Shown in pieces: positions 17,959-27,115 of a stretch of 64,000 nucleotides of DNA. The stretch covers positions 248,001-312,000 of the forward strand of contig NZ_BBYM01000017.1 in assembly GCF_001570405.1 (NCBI RefSeq). Direction: 5' to 3'. Source of the stretch: Microtetraspora niveoalba. Lineage in GTDB: Bacteria; Actinomycetota; Actinomycetes; Streptosporangiales; Streptosporangiaceae. The translations under genes were made by a program, and so were the position numbers. Within the stretch, counting starts at the first letter, position 1; each line of letters opens with the position of its first letter. The notes under the pieces are model-generated. The model made no database searches, had not been told where the DNA came from, and saw nothing but the letters and a program-made list of their open reading frames with translations.

Positions 17959-18019
17959 CGATCCAGTATCGAACCTCGTGACGGCCGTGAGGGCACGCTC
18001 CGCGTCTTGATCCGCGACT

Positions 18020-19486
18020 TCACGGAGTGTTCTCAGCCTTACTGGGACTGGCTGGCGTGGTGGGAGACGGCTGTGTCCGGCTCCAGATGCGGCGGGACTC
18101 CGGTAGGGGATAGGCGGTGTCGGCGGGAGTGGTGTCCCAGACGCGGGTGGGGCCGAGGTGGATGTCGAAGGGCGGCCAGCCGGGGTCGCCGGTGGCGGCG
18201 AAGGAAGCCCACGCGGTGCGGATCCGGCGGGACAGGTCGGCGAAGCCGGCAGGGGGCGGGGTGCCGAGGAAACGGGCGGCGTACCGGGTGTGAGGCAGGC
18301 CGAAGACGAACGGCAGGTCGATGCCGTGGGCGGCGCCGATCGGCCCCGCCCAGGTGAAGTCGTACAACCAGGTGCGACCGCCGGTCCGGGCGTGTGCTTC
18401 GGCGGTGAAGGTGGTCGGCATGCGCACCAGGGCGTCGGACATCAGCGTGGTGAACAGGTCGGTGACGGTGCTGCCGGGGTAGGCGTCCCGGTACTCCAGG
18501 GCGGCGTCGGGGGTGAGCCCGAGCCGGCCGGCGGCGGTCGCGAGGTCGATCCGTGCCGGGTCGGCCGTGGGCGCGAAGCCGCGGTATTCGTCGTGGGTGA
18601 AGCCGCAGAGCAGGTCGACGTGGCGGGCACGTCCGTCGGCCAGGGCCTGCCATGGGGGTGCGGTGACCAGGTCGCCGTCGATGACGGGGGCGAACGCGCC
18701 GCCGGGGCGCCCGCCGGTCAGGTGGGCGTCCGGCACGTCCAGGAAGGCTTGGGCGGGCAACTCGGCCAGGCCGTCCCGGGTAGGGGTGGTGCCGACGGCC
18801 GCCGCGAGCCGTTCGGTGACCCGCTGGGCCTCGGAGACGCCGAGGTAGCCGGCGGGAGAACTCTGCACGATGCACCGCCGGAACAGACCGGCGGCCGCGG
18901 GCGCCGCGGCGAGCAGGGCGGCGGAGGCGCCGCCGGCGGACTGGCCGAAGACGGTGACATTGCCGGGATCTCCGCCGAAAGCGGTGATGTTGTCCTGGAC
19001 CCAGGCCAGTGCGGCGAGTTGGTCCAGCAGGCCGCGGTTGTCGGGTGTGCCGGGCAGGTGGCCGAAGCCCTCGAAGCCGGTGCGGTAGTTGAAGGTGACG
19101 ACGACCACTCCGGATCCGGCCAGAACCGAGCCGTCATAGTGCGGCATCGACGAGGAGCCGTGGGTCCACTGGCCGCCGTAGATCCACACCATCACGGGCA
19201 GGTACGCGGCCCCGGGGTCCGGGGTCCAGACGTTCACGGTCAGGCAGTCCAGGCCGTCGTCGGGCTGCCACACCGCCGGAATCCCCGGCGCCGGCGGTCG
19301 TTGCGGTGGCGCCCCGCCGAAACCGCCGGCCTCCCGCACTCCGTTCCAGGACTCCGCCGGTCGCGGCGGCAGGAAACGCCGCGCGCCGTCGGGCGCGGCG
19401 GCGTACGGGATGCCCTTGAACGAGGTGATGCCGTCGTGGGTACGACCGCGGACCAGACCTCGTCGGGTCTTCACCGTGTCGTGCAT
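18020..19486 (-). CDS. Carboxylesterase/lipase family protein (type B)
   Basis: A 488-residue alpha/beta-hydrolase of the type B carboxylesterase family. The family start (TRRGLVRGRTHDGITSFKGI) and the oxyanion region (YGGQWTHG) are present. The nucleophile is in VFGQSAGGASAA (GxSxG), the acid lies around TFDENDEY-like TFDEYRG region (GFTHDEYRGFAP), and the histidine in PIGAAHGIDLPFVFG. The ATG at 19486 follows a strong AGGAGG. No signal peptide is visible, so it is likely cytoplasmic. It lies 68 bp downstream of the MarR gene on the same strand and is probably its regulatory target, hydrolysing an aromatic or xenobiotic ester. Confidence 0.9.
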   Translation of the reverse strand: MHDTVKTRRGLVRGRTHDGITSFKGIPYAAAPDGARRFLPPRPAESWNGVREAGGFGGAPPQRPPAPGIPAVWQPDDGLDCLTVNVWTPDPGAAYLPVMVWIYGGQWTHGSSSMPHYDGSVLAGSGVVVVTFNYRTGFEGFGHLPGTPDNRGLLDQLAALAWVQDNITAFGGDPGNVTVFGQSAGGASAALLAAAPAAAGLFRRCIVQSSPAGYLGVSEAQRVTERLAAAVGTTPTRDGLAELPAQAFLDVPDAHLTGGRPGGAFAPVIDGDLVTAPPWQALADGRARHVDLLCGFTHDEYRGFAPTADPARIDLATAAGRLGLTPDAALEYRDAYPGSTVTDLFTTLMSDALVRMPTTFTAEAHARTGGRTWLYDFTWAGPIGAAHGIDLPFVFGLPHTRYAARFLGTPPPAGFADLSRRIRTAWASFAATGDPGWPPFDIHLGPTRVWDTTPADTAYPLPESRRIWSRTQPSPTTPASPSKAENTP

Positions 19487-19554
19487 GTGTTCCTCCTGGC
19501 GGGGCCCATGGCGTGGGTCGGCTCTGGGGCGGGCTTCGGCGTACGCGTCTTCGG

Positions 19555-20031
19555 TCAGCGCGGGGAGTGCCATGGGCCGGTAGGGCCGTCCTTCGCGAGC
19601 TTGGTGAGCAGGTCGTGCAGGGTCCGCTGCTCGTCGGAGGTGAGCGGGCTGAAGAACTCCGCCGAGGCCTGCTCGCTGAGCCGCTCGACTTCCCTGACCT
19701 TGTCCAGGCCGGCGGGAAGGATGTGAACCTCCAGGGCGCGGCGGTCACTGGCGTGCGGTCGGCGCTCTGCCAGACCCATCGCCTCCAGCTCGTTCACCAG
19801 GGTGACCATGACGGGCTTGAACACCATCAACCGGTCGCTCAGCCGAGCCTGGATCATCGGGCCGTGCTGGATCTGGGTGAGCACGCCCAGGTGCTGCGGT
19901 TTCAGCCCGACACGCGCCGCGACCTGTTCATAAGCGTCGCGGGCGTGGGCCGCGACCCAGTTCAGCAGGAAGCCCGTCCACTTGCTCAGCTCTTCGGGCG
20001 GTCCGTGAATCCCGGATTCGTTAAAGCTCAT
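19555..20031 (-). CDS. MarR family transcriptional regulator
   Basis: A 158-residue winged-helix regulator. The wing and recognition region reads LSDRLMVFKPVMVTLVNELEAMGLAERRPHASDRRALEVHI, split here around residues 68-112, with the MarR-typical DRR motif. Helices at both ends form the dimer. It is the first gene of a two-gene unit with the carboxylesterase. An inverted repeat with TAACGTT arms begins one base before its start codon, so the protein probably represses its own unit. MarR proteins usually respond to phenolic or other small ligands, which fits the esterase partner. Confidence 0.9.
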   Translation of the reverse strand: MSFNESGIHGPPEELSKWTGFLLNWVAAHARDAYEQVAARVGLKPQHLGVLTQIQHGPMIQARLSDRLMVFKPVMVTLVNELEAMGLAERRPHASDRRALEVHILPAGLDKVREVERLSEQASAEFFSPLTSDEQRTLHDLLTKLAKDGPTGPWHSPR

Positions 20032-20052
20032 AACGTTAATTATCGTAACGTT
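20032..20052. promoter_or_regulatory. Candidate MarR operator AACGTTA-N7-TAACGTT
   Basis: A perfect inverted repeat: 7-base arms at 20032-20038 and 20046-20052 around a 7-base AT-rich centre. It touches the MarR start codon (20031). Length and symmetry match MarR-family operators, and the position suggests autorepression. Confidence 0.65.
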
Positions 20053-20365
20053 TTCCGGATGGCGGTGTCGACCGAACCCTGCTGCGGTCGCGGCAGCCAC
20101 GTCGATCAGCCCCCCCAGCGCGTACGGCCGCATCGGGAGATGACGATCGAGATGGGAAGGCCAGGGATCGACGTTTTCGGTGTGGAAGCGGGGTGAGGCC
20201 GGTCTCGGCGAGGCAGCCGTCGAACAGCGGCCAGCGCCTCGCCGGGCCGCGTACGCGGTCGGCGCCAGAATGTCGGCGGTGATCGATAAGGTCGCGCCCA
20301 TCCCGAGTGTTGACGTGCGGATCGAACCTGCCGAGCGTCGCTCCCGATATGACGGAGATATTGGC
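20053..20365. other. Intergenic region upstream of the DUF6493-like gene
   Basis: About 310 bp without a supported gene, holding the promoters of the MarR unit (leftward) and the large hypothetical gene (rightward). The frame of the latter is open through much of it, but I see no coding signal before the GTG at 20366. Confidence 0.4.
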
Positions 20366-23026
20366 GTGAACCCCTGGCACGAAGTCCGCGAACTGCTCGA
20401 AACCGGCACCGACGACACTGGACTGCTGGCCTTCGTGACCGGCCTCACTAACACGGAACGCAAAGCGGTCGCCGCGCAATTGCCCGGATACCTGGCCGAA
20501 CGGGTGCGCGGCGGCTGGTCCGAATGGGAGGTCATCGACCGGGCGCACGCGTTCCGCATGGTGGGAGCGGCCTGCCTGTCCGGCGCCGCGCAGGTCGCGG
20601 CCTGGCTCCATCGCGGGGAGCTCCGCGAGCCGCACGCGCCGCGGGCGGACGCCGAACGCCTCCTGCGCGCGATCCGCGGACGGACGGACGAGTGGCGCCG
20701 GGACCTGGCCCACCGGCTGGTCGCCGGCCTGCAGCCGGGCACACGCCGAGGGTGGCGGAACCCGGGCGGAGAGCCCGGCTGGGAGCTGGCGGCCAACCTG
20801 GTGATCGAGACGGGCATCGAGCCTCCCGAGAACGACGCCTTCGTCGCGGGCTGGGTCTGGGACCTGCACCACAGGCTGGGGAGGGGCGCGCCGATCGACG
20901 TGGTCCGCGACCATCCCCTCCTGGACGTCATGGTCCCCCGCCTGTTCCAGGCCGAAGGCGTCGCCGTCGCGCTGACCAACGACTGGCGGGACGCGGGTCA
21001 GGACAGGTCGTCCGTCATCGCCGCGCTGGCCGGCCTGGCGGCCGAAGGACGGCTGGACCGGCGGAGCCTGCTCGACGGCTGCACGTCCCGGTTCCTGACC
21101 GGCGGGCAGCCCCGCGACGTCGAGCCGTTCGTCACGCTGTGGAACCTGCTGCGGCCGACTCTCGACGAGATCCCCCTGGTGGACCTGGTACGGGTGCTGC
21201 CGGTCGCCGCGTCCCCGCTGGCACAACTGGCCGCCGACGAGCTGCGCCGCGTGGACGACGCCGCCGTGCTCGACGGAGACCTGTTCGCCGAGGCGGTCGG
21301 CGCGCTGGCGTTCCGTGCGGAGAAGAAGTACGTCACTATCGCGCTGCGGTGGATCGCCGGGGCGGCGCCCGAGCGTGCCGACGGCTGCCTGGCGGCGCTC
21401 GCGCCGGTCTTCGGCCAGGACGCGCCCGCGCAGCGCGACCGCGCGGTACGCCTGGCGCTGAAGCTGGCGCCCCACGCGAGCCCGGCCGCGGCGGACATGA
21501 TCCGCGAAGCCGCGGCGACCCTCCCGGCGGACCTTCTCGCCCAGATCGCCGGCGCCTTCGGCGAGGTCGCTCCGGCCCTGCCCGTACCGCCGACCCCCGG
21601 CGTCCTGCGGCCGAGGGCCGCGCTCCCCAAGCTGCCCCTGCCGATCGCCTCCGCGGCGGAACTCGCCGGCAAGTTCTCCACCGGCCGGATCTCCTACGGG
21701 CCCATGGAGATCGAGTGGATCCTGGCCGCGCTGGTCGAGTTCGCCCACCGCGACCGCGCCGCCATCGCTGAAGCCCTGAGGCCGTGGTGGGAGGAGAGGT
21801 GGGGCCGGTGGGGCTACACCAGCTACTCCTACGTCGACACCTTCATCGCCAACAACCCCTGCTCCTTGTTGTCCCACTGCGCGCTCGCGATCGTGTCACC
21901 CGCGCACAGCCTCCGGTGCTCGGCGCAGCTCACCGAATACCTGGCCGAGAATGCTGTGTACAGCACGCTGCTCGATGGGTGGGTCAGGGACCGGCTGCGC
22001 GAGGTCATCGCCCTGCTGGAGTCCGGCCGGACGATGCCGACGCTGCTGGCCACCCCGACCTCCCCCAATGGGCAGATCGACGCCGGCACACTGGTCGGCC
22101 GCCTGGAGCTCCTGGGCCACGATGAACCGCTGCCCCTCGACTTCTGCCAGGCCCTGCTCCGCCTGCCCCGATCCGTCGAGCCTGAGGTCCTGGCCCGGGC
22201 CGAGCGGCTGACCTCGGCCGCAGGACGGCGGCTGGCCGCGTGGTTGCGCGACGGCGGCCTGGCCGACCCGGACATGACGTACGGCATGGCGGCCATGACG
22301 CGCACCCTGTCGTACCAGAACTACGCCCGCGTCCCCGCGATGCACGCCCGCATGGCTCCCCCGGCGCAGGACCTGCCGGAGGCGATCCGCGACCTGTGCG
22401 TCCTGGAGCCGAAGGAGTATTGGGCGGGCCATTCCGACGACATGTCGTGGTGGCCGGCCATCATGCCGTCCCACCGCGAGGTGATCGCCGCCCATGTGCT
22501 GGAATGCCTGGCCGTGAGCGTCCCCAGCAGTCGCGTCCAGGTCAAGGTGCTGACCGCCCTGGTCCAGGGCGAGGGGCCGGTCGGACGGGCGACCGCGAGC
22601 GCCATCGCGGCGGCGCTGGGGCACAAGAAGCCCGACCAGCGGGCGCAGGCCGTCAAGGCGGCGAAGATCCTCGCCGCCCGCGGTGAGCTCGACGGAGCCG
22701 ATGTCGGCTGGGCGCTGGGACGCCTGATCCGCGCGGACTTCGTCAAGCTCAACCGGGTGACACCGGCGCTGGAGGAGCTCGCACTGTCCGGGGCACACCG
22801 CGAAACGTGGGCGACGCTGGCGGAAGCGCTGCCCGCCCTGCTGCCGCAGGCCGGGGAACGGCCGTTGGCCGGTCTGGCGGACCTCCTGGCCGTCGCGGTC
22901 ACGGCCGCTACCCTCGCCGGGGCGCGGGGCGAGGTCCCCGGCCTGTCCGGGGTGGCGGCGCGCAAGGGGGGCAGCCGCCTGCTGGAGGAGGCCCGCCGCC
23001 TTCATCGGACGATCAGCACGACCTGA
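20366..23026 (+). CDS. Large helical repeat protein, DUF6493-like
   Basis: An 886-residue protein made largely of alpha-helices rich in Ala, Leu, Arg and Asp, without signal peptide or membrane segments. The pattern (repeated LAALAP.., LAGLAAEGRLDR.., VKAAKILAARGELD) suggests HEAT/ARM-like solenoid repeats. Length, start (NPWHEVRELLETG) and the segment FRMVGAACLSGAAQVAAWL resemble actinobacterial DUF6493 proteins, often encoded near SWIM zinc-finger and MoxR/VWA genes, whose function is unknown. The GTG at 20366 is chosen because GGAG (20354-20357) stands eight bases before it; upstream in-frame starts (ATG 20270) would add an unstructured arginine-rich tail. Here no such partner is visible next to it. 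Remnants of a minus-strand gene follow. Confidence 0.75.
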   Translation: MNPWHEVRELLETGTDDTGLLAFVTGLTNTERKAVAAQLPGYLAERVRGGWSEWEVIDRAHAFRMVGAACLSGAAQVAAWLHRGELREPHAPRADAERLLRAIRGRTDEWRRDLAHRLVAGLQPGTRRGWRNPGGEPGWELAANLVIETGIEPPENDAFVAGWVWDLHHRLGRGAPIDVVRDHPLLDVMVPRLFQAEGVAVALTNDWRDAGQDRSSVIAALAGLAAEGRLDRRSLLDGCTSRFLTGGQPRDVEPFVTLWNLLRPTLDEIPLVDLVRVLPVAASPLAQLAADELRRVDDAAVLDGDLFAEAVGALAFRAEKKYVTIALRWIAGAAPERADGCLAALAPVFGQDAPAQRDRAVRLALKLAPHASPAAADMIREAAATLPADLLAQIAGAFGEVAPALPVPPTPGVLRPRAALPKLPLPIASAAELAGKFSTGRISYGPMEIEWILAALVEFAHRDRAAIAEALRPWWEERWGRWGYTSYSYVDTFIANNPCSLLSHCALAIVSPAHSLRCSAQLTEYLAENAVYSTLLDGWVRDRLREVIALLESGRTMPTLLATPTSPNGQIDAGTLVGRLELLGHDEPLPLDFCQALLRLPRSVEPEVLARAERLTSAAGRRLAAWLRDGGLADPDMTYGMAAMTRTLSYQNYARVPAMHARMAPPAQDLPEAIRDLCVLEPKEYWAGHSDDMSWWPAIMPSHREVIAAHVLECLAVSVPSSRVQVKVLTALVQGEGPVGRATASAIAAALGHKKPDQRAQAVKAAKILAARGELDGADVGWALGRLIRADFVKLNRVTPALEELALSGAHRETWATLAEALPALLPQAGERPLAGLADLLAVAVTAATLAGARGEVPGLSGVAARKGGSRLLEEARRLHRTISTT

Positions 23027-23411
23027 AGCCCGCACTCCCGGAGCCGCCCGCCTCCTCCCGGGAGCGTACGTCAGCGGGCGCGCAGGGCGAGGGCCGGCGC
23101 CAGGGCCGGGTGCAGGCACCGCGGACGGTGCGCGGTCGCTCGCCGACGCCGCCACCAGCAGCCGGGTCTCCACCTGCTCGCCCAGGATCGGGTCCGGGGC
23201 GACGACGCGGACGGCGAGCCGGCTGAGGCCGCCATCGCCGGTTCGTACGGGATCTGGGGGAACCTCCCGGGCGGCGCGTGCCGCCCAGGCCGCTCGCGAT
23301 CGGGTCATCTGGTCGGGTGAGCACCCCGCTTCCGCGAAGGGGCGGAGCCCAGCGGCGGGAGGCGATCAGCCGTTTCAGCCGCTTCAGCGTGGCCGCGCGC
23401 TCGCCGGGCGG

Positions 23412-23720
23412 TCAGGGGAGGCAGGCGGCGTGTCCGCTGCGCGGGTCCTCGGCCACGATGATCGCCGCGGCCGGCAGGTCCAGCCCCGACTCGGCCAGCC
23501 TTCGTCGGCATGTGTCCGTCGCTGCTCCTCGGTGTCATCCGGACAGATCTCCGCGTCCGGACGGAGCCGGATCCATACAGATCTCCGCGTCCGGACGGAG
23601 CCGGATCCACTGACCGCCCTGGAGCGGCCGGGCCGGCGATCCGATCGGACGCAGGTGCTCGCCTTCGCGGGCCGTCAGGTTCAGCGGCCCGGACTCGTCG
23701 ACGAGGGAGAGTGCACTCCT
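23412..23720 (-). pseudogene. Degenerate gene fragment disrupted by a tandem duplication
   Basis: On the minus strand a protein-like reading runs from about 23720: VDESGPLNLTAREGEHLRPI, then SPARPLQGGQWIRLRPDAEI. It is broken by the 34-bp duplication (34 is not a multiple of 3) and changes frame again near 23510. It ends coherently as RRLAESGLDLPAAAIIVAED and PRSGHAACLP with a TGA at 23412-23414. No start codon or N-terminal domain is recognisable. The family is not identified. Confidence 0.5.
23543..23610. repeat. 34-bp tandem duplication (two copies)
   Basis: Two head-to-tail copies, 23543-23576 and 23577-23610, identical in 33 of 34 positions (they differ only in the last base). Each begins ACAGATCTCCGCGTCCGGAC. 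It looks like a recent replication-slippage duplication inside a decaying gene and shifts that frame by one base. Confidence 0.9.
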
Positions 23721-23985
23721 GGCATGGGGACAGATCGTCCTAGAATGCCCAATCCGGCCGTGCCGGGCCCAGCCGTGAACACCCTTGTACGGCGAAGCGT
23801 CGGCCATACGTGGCACGGATCACGTGCCGGAACAGGATCCGCAGGTCGGAGCAGCTTGGCCGGCAGAGCCGGACACATGATCTTCAGGACGATCCTGGCC
23901 TGGAGTGCCGGTCCGTGAAAGGACGACGGTGTTCCGGGCAAGAAGGGACGTCCAACGTTCACATGACCCTGCGGAGACGTCCTGC

Positions 23986-24540
23986 ATGGCCGCTATACCC
24001 AACCTGGCCGACCCGCCCGATCTCCGGGCCGAGTTCGAGCAGATCTTCAACGCGCACTTCGGTGAGATCCACCGCTACATCGCCAGACGGTTATCCGTCT
24101 CCGTCGCCGACGACCTGGCCGCCGAGGTGTTCCTCGCCGCCTACCGGGGCGGCTACGACGCGTCACGCGGCGCGGTGCGGCCGTGGCTCTACGGCATCGC
24201 CACCCACCTCATCGCACGGCACCGCCGTACGGAGGTCCGCCAGTGGAAGGCGCTGAGCCGGGCGGCCCAGCGCGAGGAGCAGAGATACAAGGACGACGCG
24301 CTCTCCCGCGTCGCGGCGAGCAGCCTGACGCGCACGCTGGCGGGCGCGCTGGCCGGGCTCAAGCGGGGGGACCGCGACGTCGTCCTGCTGAGTGCGCTGG
24401 GCGGCCTCACCCACGCGGAGGTCGCCGCCGCCCTCGGCATCCCGGCGGGGACGGTCGCGTCCCGGCTCAGCCGGGCCCGCAAGCAACTCCGCAAGGCGCT
24501 CGGCGACGTCAACCCTCTGGTGGAGGAGACCCATGGATGA
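23986..24540 (+). CDS. ECF-type RNA polymerase sigma factor
   Basis: A 184-residue sigma-70 family factor of the extracytoplasmic-function type. Region 2 is at about residues 15-80 (FNAHFGEIHRYIARRL, DDLAAEVFLAAYRG, GAVRPWLYGIATHLIARHRR). Region 4 is at about residues 118-175 (LKRGDRDVVLLSALGGLTHA, AALGIPAGTVASRLSRARK). Region 3 is absent. The ATG at 23986 follows GGAG at 23973-23976; an in-frame ATG at 23905 would add 27 non-homologous residues. The stop overlaps the start of the next gene by eight bases, as is common for an ECF sigma factor and its membrane-bound partner. That partner is frameshifted here, which may leave the sigma factor without its usual control. Confidence 0.93.
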   Translation: MAAIPNLADPPDLRAEFEQIFNAHFGEIHRYIARRLSVSVADDLAAEVFLAAYRGGYDASRGAVRPWLYGIATHLIARHRRTEVRQWKALSRAAQREEQRYKDDALSRVAASSLTRTLAGALAGLKRGDRDVVLLSALGGLTHAEVAAALGIPAGTVASRLSRARKQLRKALGDVNPLVEETHG

Positions 24541-25691
24541 GCTGAACCTCCTGGAGAGATCACTGCCCGACGCTCCGCCTCCCTCGGCGGAGGTGGTCGA
24601 ACGAGCCCGCGCCCGGCTGTCGGCCGCCCGGCACGAGCCCGGACGGCCGGTCGAAACGGGCCGGCGCGGTTGGTTGTGGGGGTGGAGCCTGGGCGCGGCC
24701 ACGGCCACGGTGGCCGTCGTGATGGCCGCCGTCACGCTGGTGTCCGGCACGACCACCGTGCCCGCACCGGTGCTCGCACCTCCTGGTGCGAACGACGCCC
24801 TGCTCGAGCTGGCGGACCGGGTGGCCCGGCTGCCCGACGACCGCGGCACCTACTGGCACAGGCCGGTGCTCTTCAGCATGCTGATCCGGGTCCGCGCCGG
24901 CGGCCAGGAGTTCAATGTCCTCTCCTCCCGGAGGTTCGACACGTGGCAGCCGCGCGAGCCGCGCGACCTCACCCACGTTCAGCAGCAGGAGGAGTTCACG
25001 CGCCCGGCCACACCCGCCGACGAGCGCGTGTGGCGGGCGGCCGGCTCTCCCGCCGTGGTCGAGCAGGTCTGCCAACCCGAGATCACGCACGGCTGCGACA
25101 AGGTGCGGCTGCGGTCCACGCCATCGGACTGCCGCTACGAGCGGGCGGTCGTGCCGGGTGGCGTGCTCCTCGATCCACGGTGGGGCCCGCGCACCCTCGC
25201 CGACCTCGACGCGCTGCCCGATGACCCCGTCAGCTTGCGAGAGAAGCTGCGGACCTACTGGAAGACCATCAAGTTCGGTCGGGACAAGGTGAAGTTCGAG
25301 ACCTTCCTTCCCGAAGCGGCGGCCCTGCTGGACATGCCGGTCCGGCCGTCGGTGAGGGCCGCCGTCCTGCGGCTTCTTGCCGGGCTGCCGACGACACGCG
25401 TGCAGAATCGGGCCGCCGACCCCGCTGGGGCCGGGCATCGCGGTCACCTTCACACAGCCGACCTCCGCCTTCTTCGGCGCGGTGGACGAGGTGCCGGTGG
25501 AGAGCGTCACGATTCTCGACCGGGAGACCGGCGGCGTTCAGGCTTACGCGACCGTCGTGACCAAGAGCGTCAAGGGGCTCGCCAAGGGGGCTCTCCTGTC
25601 CTTCGAGGCATGGGAGCAGGGGGCCGGCTGGACCGACGAGCGCCCCGAGCCGCCACGGAGTTGCCGGGTCGACGCCGAGCTCATCCGGTAG
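24533..25691 (+). pseudogene. CU044_5270-family membrane partner of the sigma factor, frameshifted
   Basis: The gene encodes a short cytosolic N-terminus (MDELNLLERSLPDAPPPSAE), one transmembrane helix at about residues 50-70 (WSLGAATATVAVVMAAVTLV) and a large outer domain. This layout is typical of the CU044_5270-like proteins that follow ECF sigma factors and may act as anti-sigma factors. The reading frame breaks at about 25420: in one frame it runs to GLPTTRVQNRAADP, and the continuation LGPGIAVTFTQPTSAFFGAV lies in the next frame to TAG 25689-25691. Removing one C from the run CCCC at 25420-25423 restores GAC-CCG-CTG-GGG and one continuous protein of about 385 residues. This is a real mutation or a homopolymer sequencing error. 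The start overlaps the sigma gene by eight bases behind GGAGGAG. Confidence 0.8.
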
Positions 25692-26244
25692 GCGAACGAC
25701 CAGAGCCCGCCCCGCGCGCCGGCGCCGATCGTCGCACTCCGCTTGCCAAGAGCGGTGGTCGGTGCCAGCGCTCAGGGAACCCCGGCGGCCGCGACCTCAC
25801 CGAGCACTGCGCCTGCCGATAACGTCACCCGCCCAGGCGCCGGATCAGAGACCCGAGATCACGGCAGCGATCACCGCCAGCGACCATGACGCCTGGCAGG
25901 CGATCGCGTATCCGGACGCGGTGTTCGATGAGCGGGCCGGATGCCGCGATCCCGCCGTCCTCAGCTCACGCGTGGCGCGACGAGACCGATCACTTCTCGT
26001 GGAGAAGTCTTCAGGCCGCACATTTCCTGACCGGATCCGACGGCGAGGACCTCTGGTACGAGGCGTTGCGAAAGGACTTGGCCTTGTTCACGGCTGACAC
26101 CGTTCTCGATCGAATTCCGTCACCGGCGGCTCGTCGCACTGCCGGCGGCGCTGGGGAAGGCGACTTCCGATGAGTCGTCCACTCGTCGTCGGCGTCACAC
26201 GCCTGGCCGGGCTCGCCCGGCGTGGCTTTAGGGACAGCGCGCAC
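25692..26244. other. Gene-free stretch with weak coding-like traces
   Basis: No intact gene. On the plus strand about 25855-26090 reads partly like protein in two frames (DHDAWQAIAYPDAVFDER, then RDETDHFSWRSLQAAHFLTG), which would be one frameshifted remnant of an unidentified gene. I found no start codon with a ribosome-binding site. Confidence 0.3.
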
Positions 26245-26499
26245 AGGAGCGGTGGGCAGACTGTTGACCATCCGTACCTGCATCTCGTCACCATCGCGGA
26301 TCAGCTCCGCGGTGAGGTCCGATCCCGGCGCGTGGCGCATCGCGTTGCGCAGCGACTCCTGCGCGATGCGGTCTGCCGTAAGCCCCACCGTGCCCGGCAG
26401 GTCGCCCAACTGGCCGGAGACGGATGCCGTCGAGGTCACTCCGGCTCCGGACGCGGTGGCGACGAGTTCGTCGAGCAGGTGGAGCCCCGGCTGTGGCGA
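26245..26499 (-). pseudogene. Fragment of a HisKA_3-type sensor histidine kinase
   Basis: About 85 residues on the minus strand match the region just before and including the N-box of NarL-type sensor kinases: PGLHLLDELVATASGAGV, then GTVGLTADRIAQESLRNAMR and HAPGSDLTAELIRDGDEMQV. The N-box asparagine is in LRNAMRHA. Sensor domain, phosphorylated-histidine helix and the G-boxes of the ATPase are all missing, and no response regulator is nearby. It cannot make a working kinase. Confidence 0.7.
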
Positions 26500-26518
26500 A
26501 GTGTCGGACGCTCCCTGC

Positions 26519-26664
26519 CGCCTTCGGCGTAGCGGCCGAAGGAGAGCACCCGCAGGTAGCCGACCTGGCCCGGCAGGTAGGCGTGACCGATCACGCCACG
26601 GCCTCACGTCCAGCGGCTCGTTGACATCGTGCTTCTCCACGAGATCCTGGACCCGCTTGTTCAA
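26519..26664 (-). pseudogene. Fragments of an S41-like peptidase
   Basis: Two short minus-strand pieces fit the S41 (tail-specific/IRBP) peptidase family. At 26600-26664, NKRVQDLVEKHDV recalls the N-terminal helical domain (usual pattern LVEKHYVFP). At 26519-26594, PGQVGYLRVLSFGRYAEG matches the conserved core strand. The intervening and catalytic Ser/Lys parts are missing, and the two pieces are in different frames. Assignment rests on short matches only. Confidence 0.45.
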
Positions 26665-26673
26665 GGCGGCAGG

Positions 26674-27115
26674 TCAGGCGGGCTTGTCCGCCGACGTGAC
26701 CGGCGGGAGGGGCAGCGGGCGGTCGAGAAGGAACGTCATGAGCAGGTCGCGGTAGAGGTCAGGGCGGCCGTTGGCGATCGAATGCCCCGCGCCGCGCACG
26801 TAGACGAGGGTCGACTCGGGAAGCGTGCGCCGGTACTCGTCGGTGACCGCCCATTTCAGGTAGTCGCACTCGCCGCGCACGATGAGCGTGGGCACATGGA
26901 CGGTCCGCAGCGTCGGACGCGGGTCGGGGACGGTGCCGGCGTCGGCGGACGTCATCTGATTGGTGTAGAAGCCGGGCGGGTTGTCGTGGACGGGGGCGGC
27001 CGGGCTCGTGCCGGGCGTGGCCGCCGAGGGACCGAGCTCATGAGTGCGGCGGTCGACGAAGACGCACTCGTTGGGCCGGGGGTGCCCGGACTGACCTTCA
27101 CCGCCTCTCTGTGCC
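26674..27115 (-). pseudogene. C-terminal part of an alpha/beta hydrolase
   Basis: The minus-strand frame is open from an in-frame TAG near 27115 down to the stop at 26674. It carries the last third of an alpha/beta-hydrolase: the strand/acid region LRTVHVPTLIVRGECDYLKW (Asp in ECDYLKW) and the histidine in VRGAGHSIANGRPDLY. Before it comes ECVFVDRRTHELGPSAATPG, usual in the cap region of proline-iminopeptidase-like enzymes. The oxyanion loop and the nucleophile elbow GxSxG are absent. An ATG at 26955 could give a 93-residue peptide, but it would lack catalytic parts. Confidence 0.65.

Larger units (their letters stand above)
23027..23985. other. Gene-free decay region before the sigma factor
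   Basis: About 960 bp with no intact gene. The left half (23027-23410) shows no convincing coding frame. The middle holds a broken minus-strand gene with a 34-bp tandem duplication (listed separately). The right part (23720-23985) should contain the promoter of the ECF sigma factor; I did not find a certain -35/-10 pair. Confidence 0.4.

Noticed and set aside
23543..23610. CRISPR-like repeat
   Set aside because: Only two directly adjacent copies, no spacers, no cas genes; it is a tandem duplication.
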